The notes beneath the pieces were generated by a model. It was not told the DNA's origin and ran no database searches. It saw only the letters and a program-made list of their open reading frames with translations. The translations under genes were made by a program, and so were the position numbers. This document shows, piece after piece, positions 25,901-34,687 of a DNA stretch of 64,000 nt (positions are counted from its first letter, which is position 1; every line of letters begins with the position of its first letter). The DNA comes from Bacteroidota bacterium (lineage in GTDB: Bacteria > Bacteroidota > Bacteroidia > Sphingobacteriales > Sphingobacteriaceae). The stretch is from NCBI GenBank assembly GCA_013288235.1, contig JABDCF010000004.1:1-64000 (forward strand). Reading direction: 5' to 3'.

Positions 25901-26053
25901 ATGAAAACGATCAAATATTTTGCTTTGCTATTGGTAATGGCGGCAAGTTTCAGTTCTTGTGTAGTAAGGGAACATGGACCAGGATGGGTACCTGGGCATT
26001 ATAATTACGGCCCATACGGTGGTCGTCACTGGGTACCGGGTCATTATAATTAA
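25901..26053 (+). CDS. Small lipoprotein with repeated WVPGHYN motif
   Basis: A 50-residue reading frame starts at ATG 25901. It encodes an SPII signal with lipobox SFSSC (Cys 21) followed by a very short Gly/Tyr/His-rich tail that contains GWVPGHYN and HWVPGHYN, separated by YGPYGGR. The frame ends just before a perfect terminator hairpin, which supports it as a real gene. Tails of this kind occur on small Bacteroidota envelope lipoproteins with W-X-P-GHY repeats. The function is unknown; an envelope-coating or metal-binding role is only a guess. Confidence 0.75.
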   Translation: MKTIKYFALLLVMAASFSSCVVREHGPGWVPGHYNYGPYGGRHWVPGHYN

Positions 26054-26070
26054 TTATCACAAATACCTTC

Positions 26071-26112
26071 AAATAAAGCAGGGCTGCCTTATCGGGCAGC
26101 CCTGCTTTATTT
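26071..26112. terminator. Perfect bidirectional terminator
   Basis: AAATAAAGCAGGGCTGCC at 26071-26088 is perfectly complementary to 26095-26112, with a six-base TTATCG loop. A/T-rich flanks on both sides allow it to stop transcription from the small lipoprotein gene and from the convergent OmpA gene. Confidence 0.9.
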
Positions 26113-26130
26113 GAAATAATATTTTACACC

Positions 26131-26991
26131 TTAGTTGCCGGATGGCGCCGGTTTCCCAATAAGCGTCATAAACTGATCGAGTTTTGGAGTAATAATAATT
26201 TCCGTACGCCTGTTTTGCGATTTACCCATATCCGTACCGTTATCGGCTATAGGGTTATATTCACCGCGCCCTCCCGCTGTTAAGCGTTTAGGGACAACAT
26301 TGTAGGTAGTCTGTAATGCCTGTACTACTGATGATGCCCTTAAGGCGCTCAAATCCCAGTTGTTGCGGATATTTACTTGCGAAATAGGTACATTATCGGT
26401 ATTACCTTCAACCAACACATCGTAATTTGAGTAGTCGTTTATGATCTTCGCTACTTTGCTTAATATGCTTCCTGCCGTAGGCGAGATCATATAGCTGCCC
26501 GATTTATAAAGCATATTGTCGGATAGCGAAATATAAACTACACCTTTAAGTACCTTTACATCAACATCTTTCGCTTCATCAGGTGTTAGTGATCGTGTTA
26601 GGTTGTTGGTAAGTATCTGGTTCAGCGAGTCGCTCTTATTTTTGAGTTCCACCAGGTGCTGGATGTATTTATCCGATGCTGTTATCTGGTCGGCCAGTTT
26701 CGCAATATTCACATTTCCCTGGTTTGTGCCTGCTAAACACTTATTTAATGCATCCTGCAAAGCGGCTGCATTTGATTTTGCCGATGCAATCTGATCTTGT
26801 AAACTTTGTACTTGCCCTCTTGAATTGGCAAGCTCTTGCTGGGTAACCTGCCAGCTTTGTTTCAGGTTACGGTTGGTGTCAAGTGACCGGTTATAATCCG
26901 ACTGTAGTGCAGCATACTTTTTATTGCTGACACAGCCTTGGGTCAATGCTGCCCCCAATAAGATAACAGGTAACAAAAATTTAATTTTCAT
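26131..26991 (-). CDS. OmpA-family peptidoglycan-binding lipoprotein
   Basis: The 286-residue protein has a lipoprotein signal with lipobox TQGC (Cys 20). A long coiled coil follows at about 25-125 (YNRSLDTNRNLKQSW through VELKNKSD). The OmpA_C domain, about 150-275, has VLVEGNTDNVPIS, NWDLSALRASSVVQAL and the RRTEIII arginine pair that grips diaminopimelate. It tethers the outer membrane to peptidoglycan. Length and layout are typical for Bacteroidota OmpA/MotB-like lipoproteins with a coiled-coil spacer. Confidence 0.9.
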   Translation of the reverse strand: MKIKFLLPVILLGAALTQGCVSNKKYAALQSDYNRSLDTNRNLKQSWQVTQQELANSRGQVQSLQDQIASAKSNAAALQDALNKCLAGTNQGNVNIAKLADQITASDKYIQHLVELKNKSDSLNQILTNNLTRSLTPDEAKDVDVKVLKGVVYISLSDNMLYKSGSYMISPTAGSILSKVAKIINDYSNYDVLVEGNTDNVPISQVNIRNNWDLSALRASSVVQALQTTYNVVPKRLTAGGRGEYNPIADNGTDMGKSQNRRTEIIITPKLDQFMTLIGKPAPSGN

Positions 26992-27234
26992 GTCTGTACT
27001 AATTTATCAAGTGATCATAACCATTTATGATCATCATATATCAGTAACAAAACATAACCATTAAAGTTTAATGTATTTAATTCATGGACTTTGTAATGGC
27101 CTTTTGAAAACAAAAAACGCCTGCAGCCGTTATCTGATTAGAGTTATAGTTTATGATTGATTGGTATACCGGCAGGTTCCGCGTTTTACTATAAAGATTG
27201 GGCAGGGCCTATAATATCCCTGCACCAACAAAGT

Positions 27235-28236
27235 TTATGCTTGTTCTTCTAAAACCCTCACTTCACCCGGCTTTCCATTCTTAAATGCCTTTCTCGGCGT
27301 TAGCCCCAACAACTCAAACATAGCCATATCGGTATCAAATGATGGGTTTGGCGTAGTTAACAGCTTATCGCCTGCAAAAATCGAATTTGCACCAGCCATA
27401 AAACAAAATGCCTGCTCAACCAAAGTCATTTCGGTACGGCCTGCCGAAAGGCGTACAACCGTCCTTGGCATAATAATACGGGTAGTAGCTATCATACGTA
27501 CCATATCCCAAACAGAAACCCGTGGCTGGTCGCCAAGTGGTGTTCCCTGAACAGGCACCAAAGCATTGATTGGTACTGACTCAGGATGTTTGGGTAAATT
27601 TGATAGCGTTTTAAGCATGGAAATACGGTCTTCCACTGTTTCGCCCAAACCTATAATGCCCCCGCTGCATACTGTTATCTTTGCTTTGCGCACATGCTCA
27701 AGGGTTTTTAAACGCTCGTCATAAGTGCGGGTAGTAATAATGCGTTTATAATCTTCTTCGGATGTATCGAGGTTATGGTTATAGGCGTACAGGCCAGCGT
27801 CGGCAAGCCTTTGCGCCTGGCTTTCAGTAAGCATACCAAGTGTACAACAAACCTCCATATCAAGCTCGTTTACTGCCTTCACCATATCGATAACCTTATC
27901 AAAATCGCGGTTATCGCGTACTTCGCGCCATGCGGCCCCCATACATAACCTTGATGCACCGCCATTTTTGGCTTTCTGTGCTGCGGCAATAACTTCGTCC
28001 TTTGGCATTATAGCGTGCACATCAACACCTGTGTTATAACGGGCTGCTTGCGGGCAATAAGCGCAATCCTCCGGACAGCCGCCTGTTTTTATAGATATTA
28101 ACGAGCTTATCTGCACTTCCGAATAATCCTTATTTTCACGGTGTACAGTAGCGGCCTCGTAAACCAGGTCTAATAAAGGTCTGTGATATATCTCGGCTAT
28201 TTCTTCTTTTGTCCAGTTGTATCTTACTTCGGTCAT
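27235..28236 (-). CDS. bioB: Biotin synthase
   Basis: The 333-residue radical-SAM enzyme converts dethiobiotin to biotin. The 4Fe-4S motif CPEDCAYC supplies Cys 54, 58 and 61. The downstream cluster region keeps [15 protein letters not shown] and YNHNLDTS, and the C-terminal SAGRTEM supplies the Arg of the 2Fe-2S site. Length is normal. It follows mgtE by 57 bp on the same strand, so it may be read from the mgtE transcript; no other bio genes are in the window. Confidence 0.97.
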   Translation of the reverse strand: MTEVRYNWTKEEIAEIYHRPLLDLVYEAATVHRENKDYSEVQISSLISIKTGGCPEDCAYCPQAARYNTGVDVHAIMPKDEVIAAAQKAKNGGASRLCMGAAWREVRDNRDFDKVIDMVKAVNELDMEVCCTLGMLTESQAQRLADAGLYAYNHNLDTSEEDYKRIITTRTYDERLKTLEHVRKAKITVCSGGIIGLGETVEDRISMLKTLSNLPKHPESVPINALVPVQGTPLGDQPRVSVWDMVRMIATTRIIMPRTVVRLSAGRTEMTLVEQAFCFMAGANSIFAGDKLLTTPNPSFDTDMAMFELLGLTPRKAFKNGKPGEVRVLEEQA

Positions 28237-28293
28237 TGTATAATATTTCGGTGTGCCTTATTTAGGGGCAATTATAATAAAAACTTCGTTACC

Positions 28294-29658
28294 TTAATGG
28301 TGCAAATGCGGCAATAAAAGTTTGGATGCAAACCATAAGGGCAGAAAAAACCCGGCGCAATCAGTAAAGGTAGTTATAATGATGGATGATGCTACTGCAG
28401 GGTCTATCCCTATTCTTTTCAATATTAATGGAATAGATGCACCTGTTAAACCCGCCACAATAAGATTACCTGTCATAGCTAAAAACAAAACAAGGCCCAG
28501 TAATGGGTCGGCATCATAAAACCAGGCAATAAAAAAAACAATGACGCCGTTTGCTGCGCCATTAAGCATGCCAACCAAAAATTCTTTTAAAACAGCATTA
28601 TATGATTGCTTATCGGTAAGGTCGTTTAATGAGATACGCCTTACTGTTACTGCCAGCGCTTGTGTAGCGGCATTACCGCCCATACCGGCAATAATGGTCA
28701 TATAAGCTGCAATTGGGGCAATTAGTGCAACTGTACTATCAAAATGCCTGATAACCGATGCAGCTAAATATGCTGTACCAAGGTTGATCACCAGCCATGG
28801 CAGGCGGCTTTTTACTGCATCTTTCCAGTTACCGCTCAACTCTTCGTCTTCTGATACACCCGAAAACTTTAAAATATCCTCGGTACTCTCCTGCTCCATT
28901 ACATCTATAATATCGTCGACGGTAACCCTACCAAGTAGCTTCATGTTATCATCAACAACCGGGATAGTGGTTAAATTGTATTGAGAGATGAGCCCGGCAA
29001 CCTCTTCCTGGTCAAGGTCAGCCTTTACATATACAAAATCGGTATTCACCAAATCACTTACGTGGGCATCTGCTTTCGCCGTCAGAATCGACTTTATAGA
29101 CAATATTCCCTGTAAAATATTCGCATCGTCAACCACATAAATGGTGTAAAATTCCTCCATTTCTTCCGATTGGCGAATGATCTCGTCCAAAGCATCTTTT
29201 TTATCAAGCCCGATATTTACTTTGATGATCTCGGAGTTCATCAAACCGCCCGCAGTATCCTCATCATATTTCAGCAGGGCACGTATGCTATCGGCATCTT
29301 CCTGGTCAATATCTTTTAATATCTCAGTTTGTTCATCCTCATCCAGCTGCGAAATAATATCTGTTGCATCATCATAATCCAGTTCTTCAACAATTTCAGA
29401 TCTTTTTTCAGGATGAAGATTGATAAGCAACTCACCGGGGCGGTGCTCTTCATCCATTTCCGCGATCACTTCGGATGCTACATCAATTGGAAGGATATTT
29501 ATTATCCTTTCTTTAGCTTCCTGAGGAAGTTTTTCAAACAGCAGGGCAATCTCCGATGCATGGTATTCCTTCAGAACAAGTTCTAATTCAGCGTCGTCGC
29601 CTTCCAACGCCGTCTCAATACGCAGCAAGTCTGATTTATCTATTTCAAAGGATTGCAT
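28294..29658 (-). CDS. mgtE: Magnesium transporter MgtE
   Basis: The 454-residue inner-membrane protein has the three-part MgtE layout. An N-terminal helical superhelix (about 1-135) has repeated acidic DEEHRPGELL- and LDEDEQTEIL-type helices. A tandem CBS pair follows at about 138-260. Five C-terminal transmembrane helices begin near 285, with IAGMGGNAATQALAVTVRR and FTDCAGFFLPLW lining the pore. Mg2+ binding between the cytosolic domains is known to close the channel. It is divergent from mgtA across 674 bp of non-coding DNA. Confidence 0.96.
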   Translation of the reverse strand: MQSFEIDKSDLLRIETALEGDDAELELVLKEYHASEIALLFEKLPQEAKERIINILPIDVASEVIAEMDEEHRPGELLINLHPEKRSEIVEELDYDDATDIISQLDEDEQTEILKDIDQEDADSIRALLKYDEDTAGGLMNSEIIKVNIGLDKKDALDEIIRQSEEMEEFYTIYVVDDANILQGILSIKSILTAKADAHVSDLVNTDFVYVKADLDQEEVAGLISQYNLTTIPVVDDNMKLLGRVTVDDIIDVMEQESTEDILKFSGVSEDEELSGNWKDAVKSRLPWLVINLGTAYLAASVIRHFDSTVALIAPIAAYMTIIAGMGGNAATQALAVTVRRISLNDLTDKQSYNAVLKEFLVGMLNGAANGVIVFFIAWFYDADPLLGLVLFLAMTGNLIVAGLTGASIPLILKRIGIDPAVASSIIITTFTDCAGFFLPLWFASKLLLPHLHH

Positions 29659-30332
29659 ATGCCACTAAAATACATGTTTAATTTGTACAAAGTGCTCCTT
29701 CGGAGAAAATTTGTTGATTTGAAAATTGAAAATTACATATTCTTCATTTTCAAATTGTCAAGTTATCAAATCTTCAAATTATTATCGTTTTCAAACTATA
29801 AATTTTTCAAATTGAAGAACGTTTTCAAATTAAAAAACTACTTTTGCCGGAAATGTAAGGGCAGCCGCAGGTTGCCTGAATTAAAAACAACAAATATGGA
29901 CGCAGGCCCGAGTTATAGTTATCAGCATGATCTTAAAATTGCCAACCTTGTTGCAGGGAAGGGCAAACAGATGTGTTTGGTACATTTATGCCAACTACTG
30001 CTTTGCACTTCCATCAGCTAAACCGCAAATAGCTGAAAGGCTTATCTATGCCTTTACCCCCCCCGTCTTTCTCTTATTTATTTACAATCTGATTCAGCAT
30101 TTTATCTATCATTTGCATTGTGCCATACAAGGCCCGGGCTGAATATTTTTAAAAAATCACCCGCCACAATAAACTTAACATAATGTTAACATTATAAATC
30201 ATTTATTGCATTTATTATTGAGGATTAATGTTTGTGGCTGGTTAACCCCTTTTTCAAAAGAACATTTTCACAGATCAGCATAGCCACTTTTTTAAAGTTG
30301 CTATTTCTTAAATTACGTAAGGAGGACATATT
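29659..30332. other. 674-bp non-coding region between divergent magnesium transporter genes
   Basis: 29697-29835 is an AT-rich word repeat built on TTCAAATT/AATTTGAA elements, with inverted copies. From about 29836 to 30140 composition is mixed; a 41-codon frame from 29896 has no recognisable family feature. The last 150 bp before mgtA are AT-rich, and an AAGGAGG ribosome-binding site appears at about 30319-30325. I looked for a known Mg2+ riboswitch fold and could not recognise one by eye. Confidence 0.5.
29697..29835. repeat. AT-rich word repeat (TTCAAATT / AATTGAAAA)
   Basis: The stretch repeatedly uses GATTTGAAAATTGAAAAT on one side, and TCAAATTGTCAAG, ATCTTCAAATTATT and TTTTTCAAATTGAAG on the other. 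The halves can pair in several registers. The architecture is the same as at other word-repeat loci, but the word is specific to this locus. Confidence 0.5.
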
Positions 30333-33047
30333 ATGCCAACTACTATAAAGGAAAAGATAAAAAAATACAGTTTTATACAGCGCGGCAATGGGCATAGCCC
30401 GCAGGAGTTTGATACGGCCTCCATCACCAAACTTAAAAATATCGCTGTTTGCAGCAGTAATAAATCGCTCACTTTTTTAGAAACCAATATCAAGGGGTTA
30501 TCAAACGATGAAGTGGACGAACGCATTGATGTATTCGGATTAAATGAAGTAACGCACGAGAAGGCGCCAAAATGGTATATACAACTTTTACAGGCGTTTA
30601 TAAACCCATTTATAGCCGTTTTATTTATATTATCCATCATATCGTTAATCACCGATGTAATTATTCAAAAACCGGGCGACAGGGATTATACCACTGTATT
30701 GGTTATTGGTACTATGGTAATGCTAAGCGTTTTGCTGCGGTTTGTGCAGGAGTTCAGGAGTAACCAGGCGGCAGAAAAGTTAAAATCGATGGTAAAAACC
30801 ACCGCGACAGTTATCAGGGAAGAAGAGAAAAGCGAGATCGATATAAAGAAACTGGTACCGGGTGACATTATCCAGCTTTCGGCAGGTGACATGATACCGG
30901 CAGATGTACGCATACTGCAATCAAAGGACTTATTCGTAAGCCAGTCGATGCTCACCGGTGAAGCCTTACCTGTCGAAAAAACCTGGAATGCTGTTGCTGA
31001 TGCCGCCAAACAATCGCCTTTGGAGTTGAACAATATCTGTTTTATGGGTACCAATGTGGTGAGCGGAACTGCCATGGCCGCCGTGGTAAATACTGGCGAG
31101 GATACTTATTTTGGTTCATTATCAAAATCACTTGTAGGTAAGCGCGCCGAAACGAGCTTTGACAAGGGTGTAAACAGCGTAAGCTGGTTATTAATACGTT
31201 TTATGCTGGTTATGGTGCCTTTGGTTTTTTTAATCAACGGACTTACCAAACATGATTGGCTGGAAGCATTTTTATTTGGCCTTTCAATCGCAGTTGGCCT
31301 TACCCCCGAGATGCTGCCCATGATAGTTACCGCAAACCTTGCCAAGGGTGCTGTAAATATGTCGAAACGCAAGGTGGTGGTTAAGCGCTTAAATGCCATC
31401 CAAAATATTGGTGCGATGGATATTCTTTGTACCGATAAAACAGGTACACTTACGATGGATAAGATAGTTTTGGAGCGCCACCTTAATGTTTATGGCCTGG
31501 AGGACAGCGAGGTGATGAAGTGGGCTTACCTCAATAGTTTTCACCAAACAGGGCTTAAAAACTTACTGGATGTTGCAGTGCTGGAGCATGTGGATATACA
31601 TTCGTGTTTAAAAGAAGGAGAAACCTATAAGAAAATTGACGAAATCCCATTTGATTTTCAGCGTCGGCGGATGTCGGTGATACTTGAAGGTAAAAATCAT
31701 AAGCACCTGCTGATCTGTAAAGGTGCGGTTGAAGAAGTACTTGACCTGTGTACCCACGCATTTGACCCCGGAGAAGATGACAGCTTGCAGATAGAAAAAG
31801 ATGACGTTATCCCGATGGATGATAAAATGCGGGAGATAGTGCTGAAAAAATCAAACCAGCTAAATGCCGAGGGGCTGAGGGTATTGTTAGTAGCTGTAAA
31901 GGAATATGATGAACGGCCATTAACTTACAGTAAAGCTGATGAAAGCGACATGATACTCACCGGCTTTATTGGCTTTTTAGACCCCGCAAAACCATCCGCA
32001 AGCCTGGCTATTGATGCGCTGCACAAATTAGGCGTGAGTATAAAGGTGCTAACCGGTGATAACGAGATAGTAACTAAAAAAATATGCAAGGATGTAGGTA
32101 TCCCCTTCACTAATATTTTGTTAGGCCGCGATCTGGAACACATGAGCGACGAAGACCTTAGCAACCAGATAGATGATGTTAGTATCCTGGCCAAACTAAG
32201 CCCGGTACAAAAATCAAGGGTGGTTAAGATATTACAGGCAAAAGGGCATACCGTAGGCTTTATGGGCGATGGCATTAACGATGCAGCCGCCTTGCGCGAT
32301 GCCGACGTAGGCATTTCGGTTGATACAGCGGTGGATATCGCCAAAGAAAGTGCAGATATCATCCTGTTGGAAAAAGATTTGATGGTGTTGCGTAAAGGGG
32401 TTATTTACGGCCGCCGTACGTTTGGCAACATCATCAAGTATATAAAAATGACTGCCAGTAGTAATTTTGGCAATATGTTTAGTATGCTTGGCGCAAGTGC
32501 TTTGCTGCCATTTTTACCCATGCTGCCAATACAAATACTAATAAACAACCTGCTGTATGACATTTCGCAAATATCCATCCCCTGGGATAGGATGGATGAA
32601 GATTATATAGAAAAACCACGTAAATGGGATGCCGGGGGTATTGGCAAGTTTATGATCTTTATAGGCCCCATAAGCTCTATTTTCGATTATGCCACTTTCG
32701 CGTTGTTGTGGTTTTTCTTTAAAGCCAATTCGCCGCAGCACCAGGGCTTTTTTCAAACAGGATGGTTTATCGAGAGCTTGCTTTCGCAAACGTTAATTGT
32801 GCATATGATACGCACCCGCAAAATACCTTTTATACAAAGCTGGGCCACTGCGCCGGTGTTGGCGTTAACCACTGCTATAATGGCTATAGCTATATTTCTG
32901 CCGTTCTCACCTTTGGCTTCGGCATTTAAATTAGAGCCAATGCCATTTATATTTTTCCCATGGTTGTTATCGATATTGGTAGCGTACTGTTTTTTAACGC
33001 AGTTAGTGAAGAACTGGTTTATAAACAAATTCCACCAATGGTTGTGA
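30333..33047 (+). CDS. mgtA: Magnesium-translocating P-type ATPase (MgtA/MgtB type)
   Basis: The 904-residue P3B ATPase imports Mg2+ with ATP hydrolysis. It has an N-terminal cytoplasmic tail, the actuator TGE loop (MLTGEALPVEK, near residue 208), and the GLTPEMLPMIVT ion-site helix. Also present are the phosphorylated Asp 368 in CTDKTGT, KGAVEEVLDLC in the nucleotide domain, and the GDGINDAAALRDADVGISV hinge. A strong AAGGAGG ribosome-binding site just before the ATG is unusual for Bacteroidota and supports this start. It is divergent from mgtE. The composite transposon inserted 29 bp after its stop codon and left the gene intact. Confidence 0.96.
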   Translation: MPTTIKEKIKKYSFIQRGNGHSPQEFDTASITKLKNIAVCSSNKSLTFLETNIKGLSNDEVDERIDVFGLNEVTHEKAPKWYIQLLQAFINPFIAVLFILSIISLITDVIIQKPGDRDYTTVLVIGTMVMLSVLLRFVQEFRSNQAAEKLKSMVKTTATVIREEEKSEIDIKKLVPGDIIQLSAGDMIPADVRILQSKDLFVSQSMLTGEALPVEKTWNAVADAAKQSPLELNNICFMGTNVVSGTAMAAVVNTGEDTYFGSLSKSLVGKRAETSFDKGVNSVSWLLIRFMLVMVPLVFLINGLTKHDWLEAFLFGLSIAVGLTPEMLPMIVTANLAKGAVNMSKRKVVVKRLNAIQNIGAMDILCTDKTGTLTMDKIVLERHLNVYGLEDSEVMKWAYLNSFHQTGLKNLLDVAVLEHVDIHSCLKEGETYKKIDEIPFDFQRRRMSVILEGKNHKHLLICKGAVEEVLDLCTHAFDPGEDDSLQIEKDDVIPMDDKMREIVLKKSNQLNAEGLRVLLVAVKEYDERPLTYSKADESDMILTGFIGFLDPAKPSASLAIDALHKLGVSIKVLTGDNEIVTKKICKDVGIPFTNILLGRDLEHMSDEDLSNQIDDVSILAKLSPVQKSRVVKILQAKGHTVGFMGDGINDAAALRDADVGISVDTAVDIAKESADIILLEKDLMVLRKGVIYGRRTFGNIIKYIKMTASSNFGNMFSMLGASALLPFLPMLPIQILINNLLYDISQISIPWDRMDEDYIEKPRKWDAGGIGKFMIFIGPISSIFDYATFALLWFFFKANSPQHQGFFQTGWFIESLLSQTLIVHMIRTRKIPFIQSWATAPVLALTTAIMAIAIFLPFSPLASAFKLEPMPFIFFPWLLSILVAYCFLTQLVKNWFINKFHQWL

Positions 33048-33058
33048 GGATTATTTTT

Positions 33059-33068
33059 GTAGAGACGC
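33059..33068. repeat. Left half of the split GTAGAGACGC hairpin
   Basis: GTAGAGACGC here and its inverse GCGTCTCTAC at 36771-36780 are the two arms of a single hairpin unit separated by the transposon and its target duplication. Related intact or partial units occur at 37484-37508, 40881-40899 and near 12551. Confidence 0.8.
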
Positions 33069-33076
33069 AATATTTT
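33069..33076. repeat. Left 8-bp target-site duplication
   Basis: AATATTTT here is repeated exactly at 36763-36770, immediately outside the two terminal inverted repeats. Eight bases is the duplication length known for IS1595-family elements. Confidence 0.85.
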
Positions 33077-33099
33077 GGTAACTATATACAATTTTACAC
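33077..33099 (+). repeat. Left terminal inverted repeat of the transposon
   Basis: The 23 bases begin GGTAACTATATACAA and match the inverse of 36740-36762 except at positions 2 and 16. The lipid-free coding cargo starts 35 bp inside it. Confidence 0.8.
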
Positions 33100-33133
33100 C
33101 TATAGAAAGGGGGTTACCATATAATGCGTAAAC

Positions 33134-33679
33134 CTAATTCTTTTTGGTATGGGGCATCTTTAGCTGAAATAATTCTTTTTGCAGTTTTAGGCTGTCTTGT
33201 TGTAATTGTTTTATATGAACTGATAATTGCTTTGTTTGATTGTCCAATCTATACGTCATAATAGATACAACCATGCTAACCAATGCAAAAAACCCCACAA
33301 CGCCTAAAATCCATGTTTGCCGCTTTGAATTGGCTGAAATAATATTATTGCTTGTAATTGTTGATTTGTTTAAATTTAGGTTTGATTGCACCAACCGGTA
33401 ATTGTTTAAGTATTCAAGTCCACCTGAAGTTAATCTTGCCCTAACCTCCCAAAGACCTGAACCATCTTCATTTTGTCTGTGTTTCTCCAGCCTAATATGC
33501 TTACTTTCATGCATTTCATCAACAAAATGCGCTATCCTGTCGCTAATAACATCGGGAGGTTCATTAGGGTCTACGTTTGGTTGTTTTTTAAACCATTCAT
33601 GTAGCAAGTGATCGACTTGAACCAATCTGTCTATTCCCCATTCCTCTAAATAATCCAATAATTTTAAATAATCATCCAT
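33134..33679 (-). CDS. Transposon cargo: predicted winged-helix, transmembrane, coiled-coil protein
   Basis: The product has 181 residues. Residues 1-95 look like a small winged-helix domain ending in the wing-like ARLTSGGLEYLNNY, similar in style to YjcQ-type proteins. A linker rich in Asn and Ser (about 96-118) leads to one transmembrane helix (about 120-138, WILGVVGFFALVSMVVSIM), and a charged coiled coil (KQLSVHIKQLQQDSLKLQKEL) closes the protein. It is the leftmost gene of the transposon and points toward the left end. I recognise no named family for the full protein. The layout suggests a membrane-anchored regulator or sensor. Confidence 0.7.
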   Translation of the reverse strand: MDDYLKLLDYLEEWGIDRLVQVDHLLHEWFKKQPNVDPNEPPDVISDRIAHFVDEMHESKHIRLEKHRQNEDGSGLWEVRARLTSGGLEYLNNYRLVQSNLNLNKSTITSNNIISANSKRQTWILGVVGFFALVSMVVSIMTYRLDNQTKQLSVHIKQLQQDSLKLQKELFQLKMPHTKKN

Positions 33680-33731
33680 AAAAAAGGCTACTGATTAGGC
33701 AGCTTAAATGTAAAGTATTTTATTTTGATAA

Positions 33732-34319
33732 TTGGCTTACAAATTATACTTTTATAGACCTAAAAAGTATAATTTAAATAAACCAATCTTGCACGAATTC
33801 ATCGATACATACGTTAAGTTGTTAATAGCTATGATTTCTTTTGTAATACCACTGATGGTTTTACTTCTGTCTGTGTTTAGCAAAGGATCGGGTGTAATAA
33901 AGAAAAAGTACGAACAAGAGCAAGAGCAACTGGAAGCAATAATAGCTTCACAATTAGCTAATATCGTTGATTATAGCACTATTGGGAAAACTATAAAGAA
34001 AAGTTCGCGGAGTTTAACGTGGTGTAAAATAAAAAATCAGTATAAATTAAAATTACTTAATCCAATACGACAACTTTGTAGGATTGTTATTTCGTTATTT
34101 TTGGCTCTTGTTTTGATAATGTTTGATATGATTATTAAGGATAAATATTTTCACCTGTATAGTCACTGGTCGTCAGTTACTTTAATTATTGGAAGTATTA
34201 CTTGCTTAATTTACGGAATAATTTGTTTATTACAAGTCGGATGGATATCAATACACACGAAAACTATAATGGAATCAGAAACGAATTCCACAAAACTTGA
34301 TAAAGAAATTACAAAATAA
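33732..34319 (+). CDS. Transposon cargo: small multi-helix membrane protein
   Basis: The product has up to 195 residues. The start is uncertain: a TTG at 33732 gives the full frame, while ATG 33831 would start at MISFVIPLMVLLLSVF, just inside the first hydrophobic helix. Three hydrophobic helices are visible, at about residues 33-52, 118-137 and 150-176. A charged, helical cytoplasmic-looking region with KKKYEQEQEQLEAII lies between the first two. It is divergent from the winged-helix cargo gene across 52 bp. No family is recognised. Pairing of two membrane proteins within a mobile element resembles toxin or defence modules but is not proof of one. Confidence 0.6.
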   Translation: MAYKLYFYRPKKYNLNKPILHEFIDTYVKLLIAMISFVIPLMVLLLSVFSKGSGVIKKKYEQEQEQLEAIIASQLANIVDYSTIGKTIKKSSRSLTWCKIKNQYKLKLLNPIRQLCRIVISLFLALVLIMFDMIIKDKYFHLYSHWSSVTLIIGSITCLIYGIICLLQVGWISIHTKTIMESETNSTKLDKEITK

Positions 34320-34345
34320 TAAAAAATAAAGAATAATTTTACACT

Positions 34346-34645
34346 ATGGCTTTTAGAGTAACCGAAATAATAAATGCCAACACTATAAAGATTTCTCCTC
34401 GATGGGCTTGGGAGGGGTATGCTGGAGAATTTATTAAGATTAAAAATTTTAATACTACAAGTGTAGACGTGTCTAATTTTATAAAAACGAAATTATCTAA
34501 TCTTTTACTTAATAAAGAAGTGGAATTAAAAAACCCAACTAATGCCACAAAAGGTGCAAATAACAACGATGAAATTACTGTAAATGTTTATTTAAATGGA
34601 GTAGATATTTCGGTTTATTTTCCTGAAATGCGTAGCGTTGCCTAA
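34346..34645 (+). CDS. Transposon cargo: SNase-like OB-fold protein lacking catalytic residues
   Basis: The product has 99 residues. The order VTEIINANTIKISP, GEFIKIKNF, FIKTKLSNLLLNKEVELKNP and ITVNVYLNGVDISVYFPE follows the strands and helix of staphylococcal-nuclease-like OB folds. The active-site Arg, Asp and Glu positions (for example the DGDT and DAPE motifs) are replaced, so nuclease activity is not expected. It starts 26 bp after the membrane protein gene and is probably co-transcribed with it. The fold assignment is a pattern-based inference of moderate certainty. Confidence 0.6.
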   Translation: MAFRVTEIINANTIKISPRWAWEGYAGEFIKIKNFNTTSVDVSNFIKTKLSNLLLNKEVELKNPTNATKGANNNDEITVNVYLNGVDISVYFPEMRSVA

Positions 34646-34687
34646 TTTACAAGAATCACAATATCCTCTATAATTAGTTTGTTATCT

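Noticed and set aside
29896-30021. Short frame of 41 codons (MDAGPSYSYQHDLK) upstream of mgtA
   Set aside because: No recognisable homology and no clear ribosome-binding site; left as non-coding, though a leader peptide is not excluded.
29659-30332. Magnesium riboswitch before mgtA or mgtE
   Set aside because: No M-box-like or other fold could be recognised by eye; only a covariance search could settle it.
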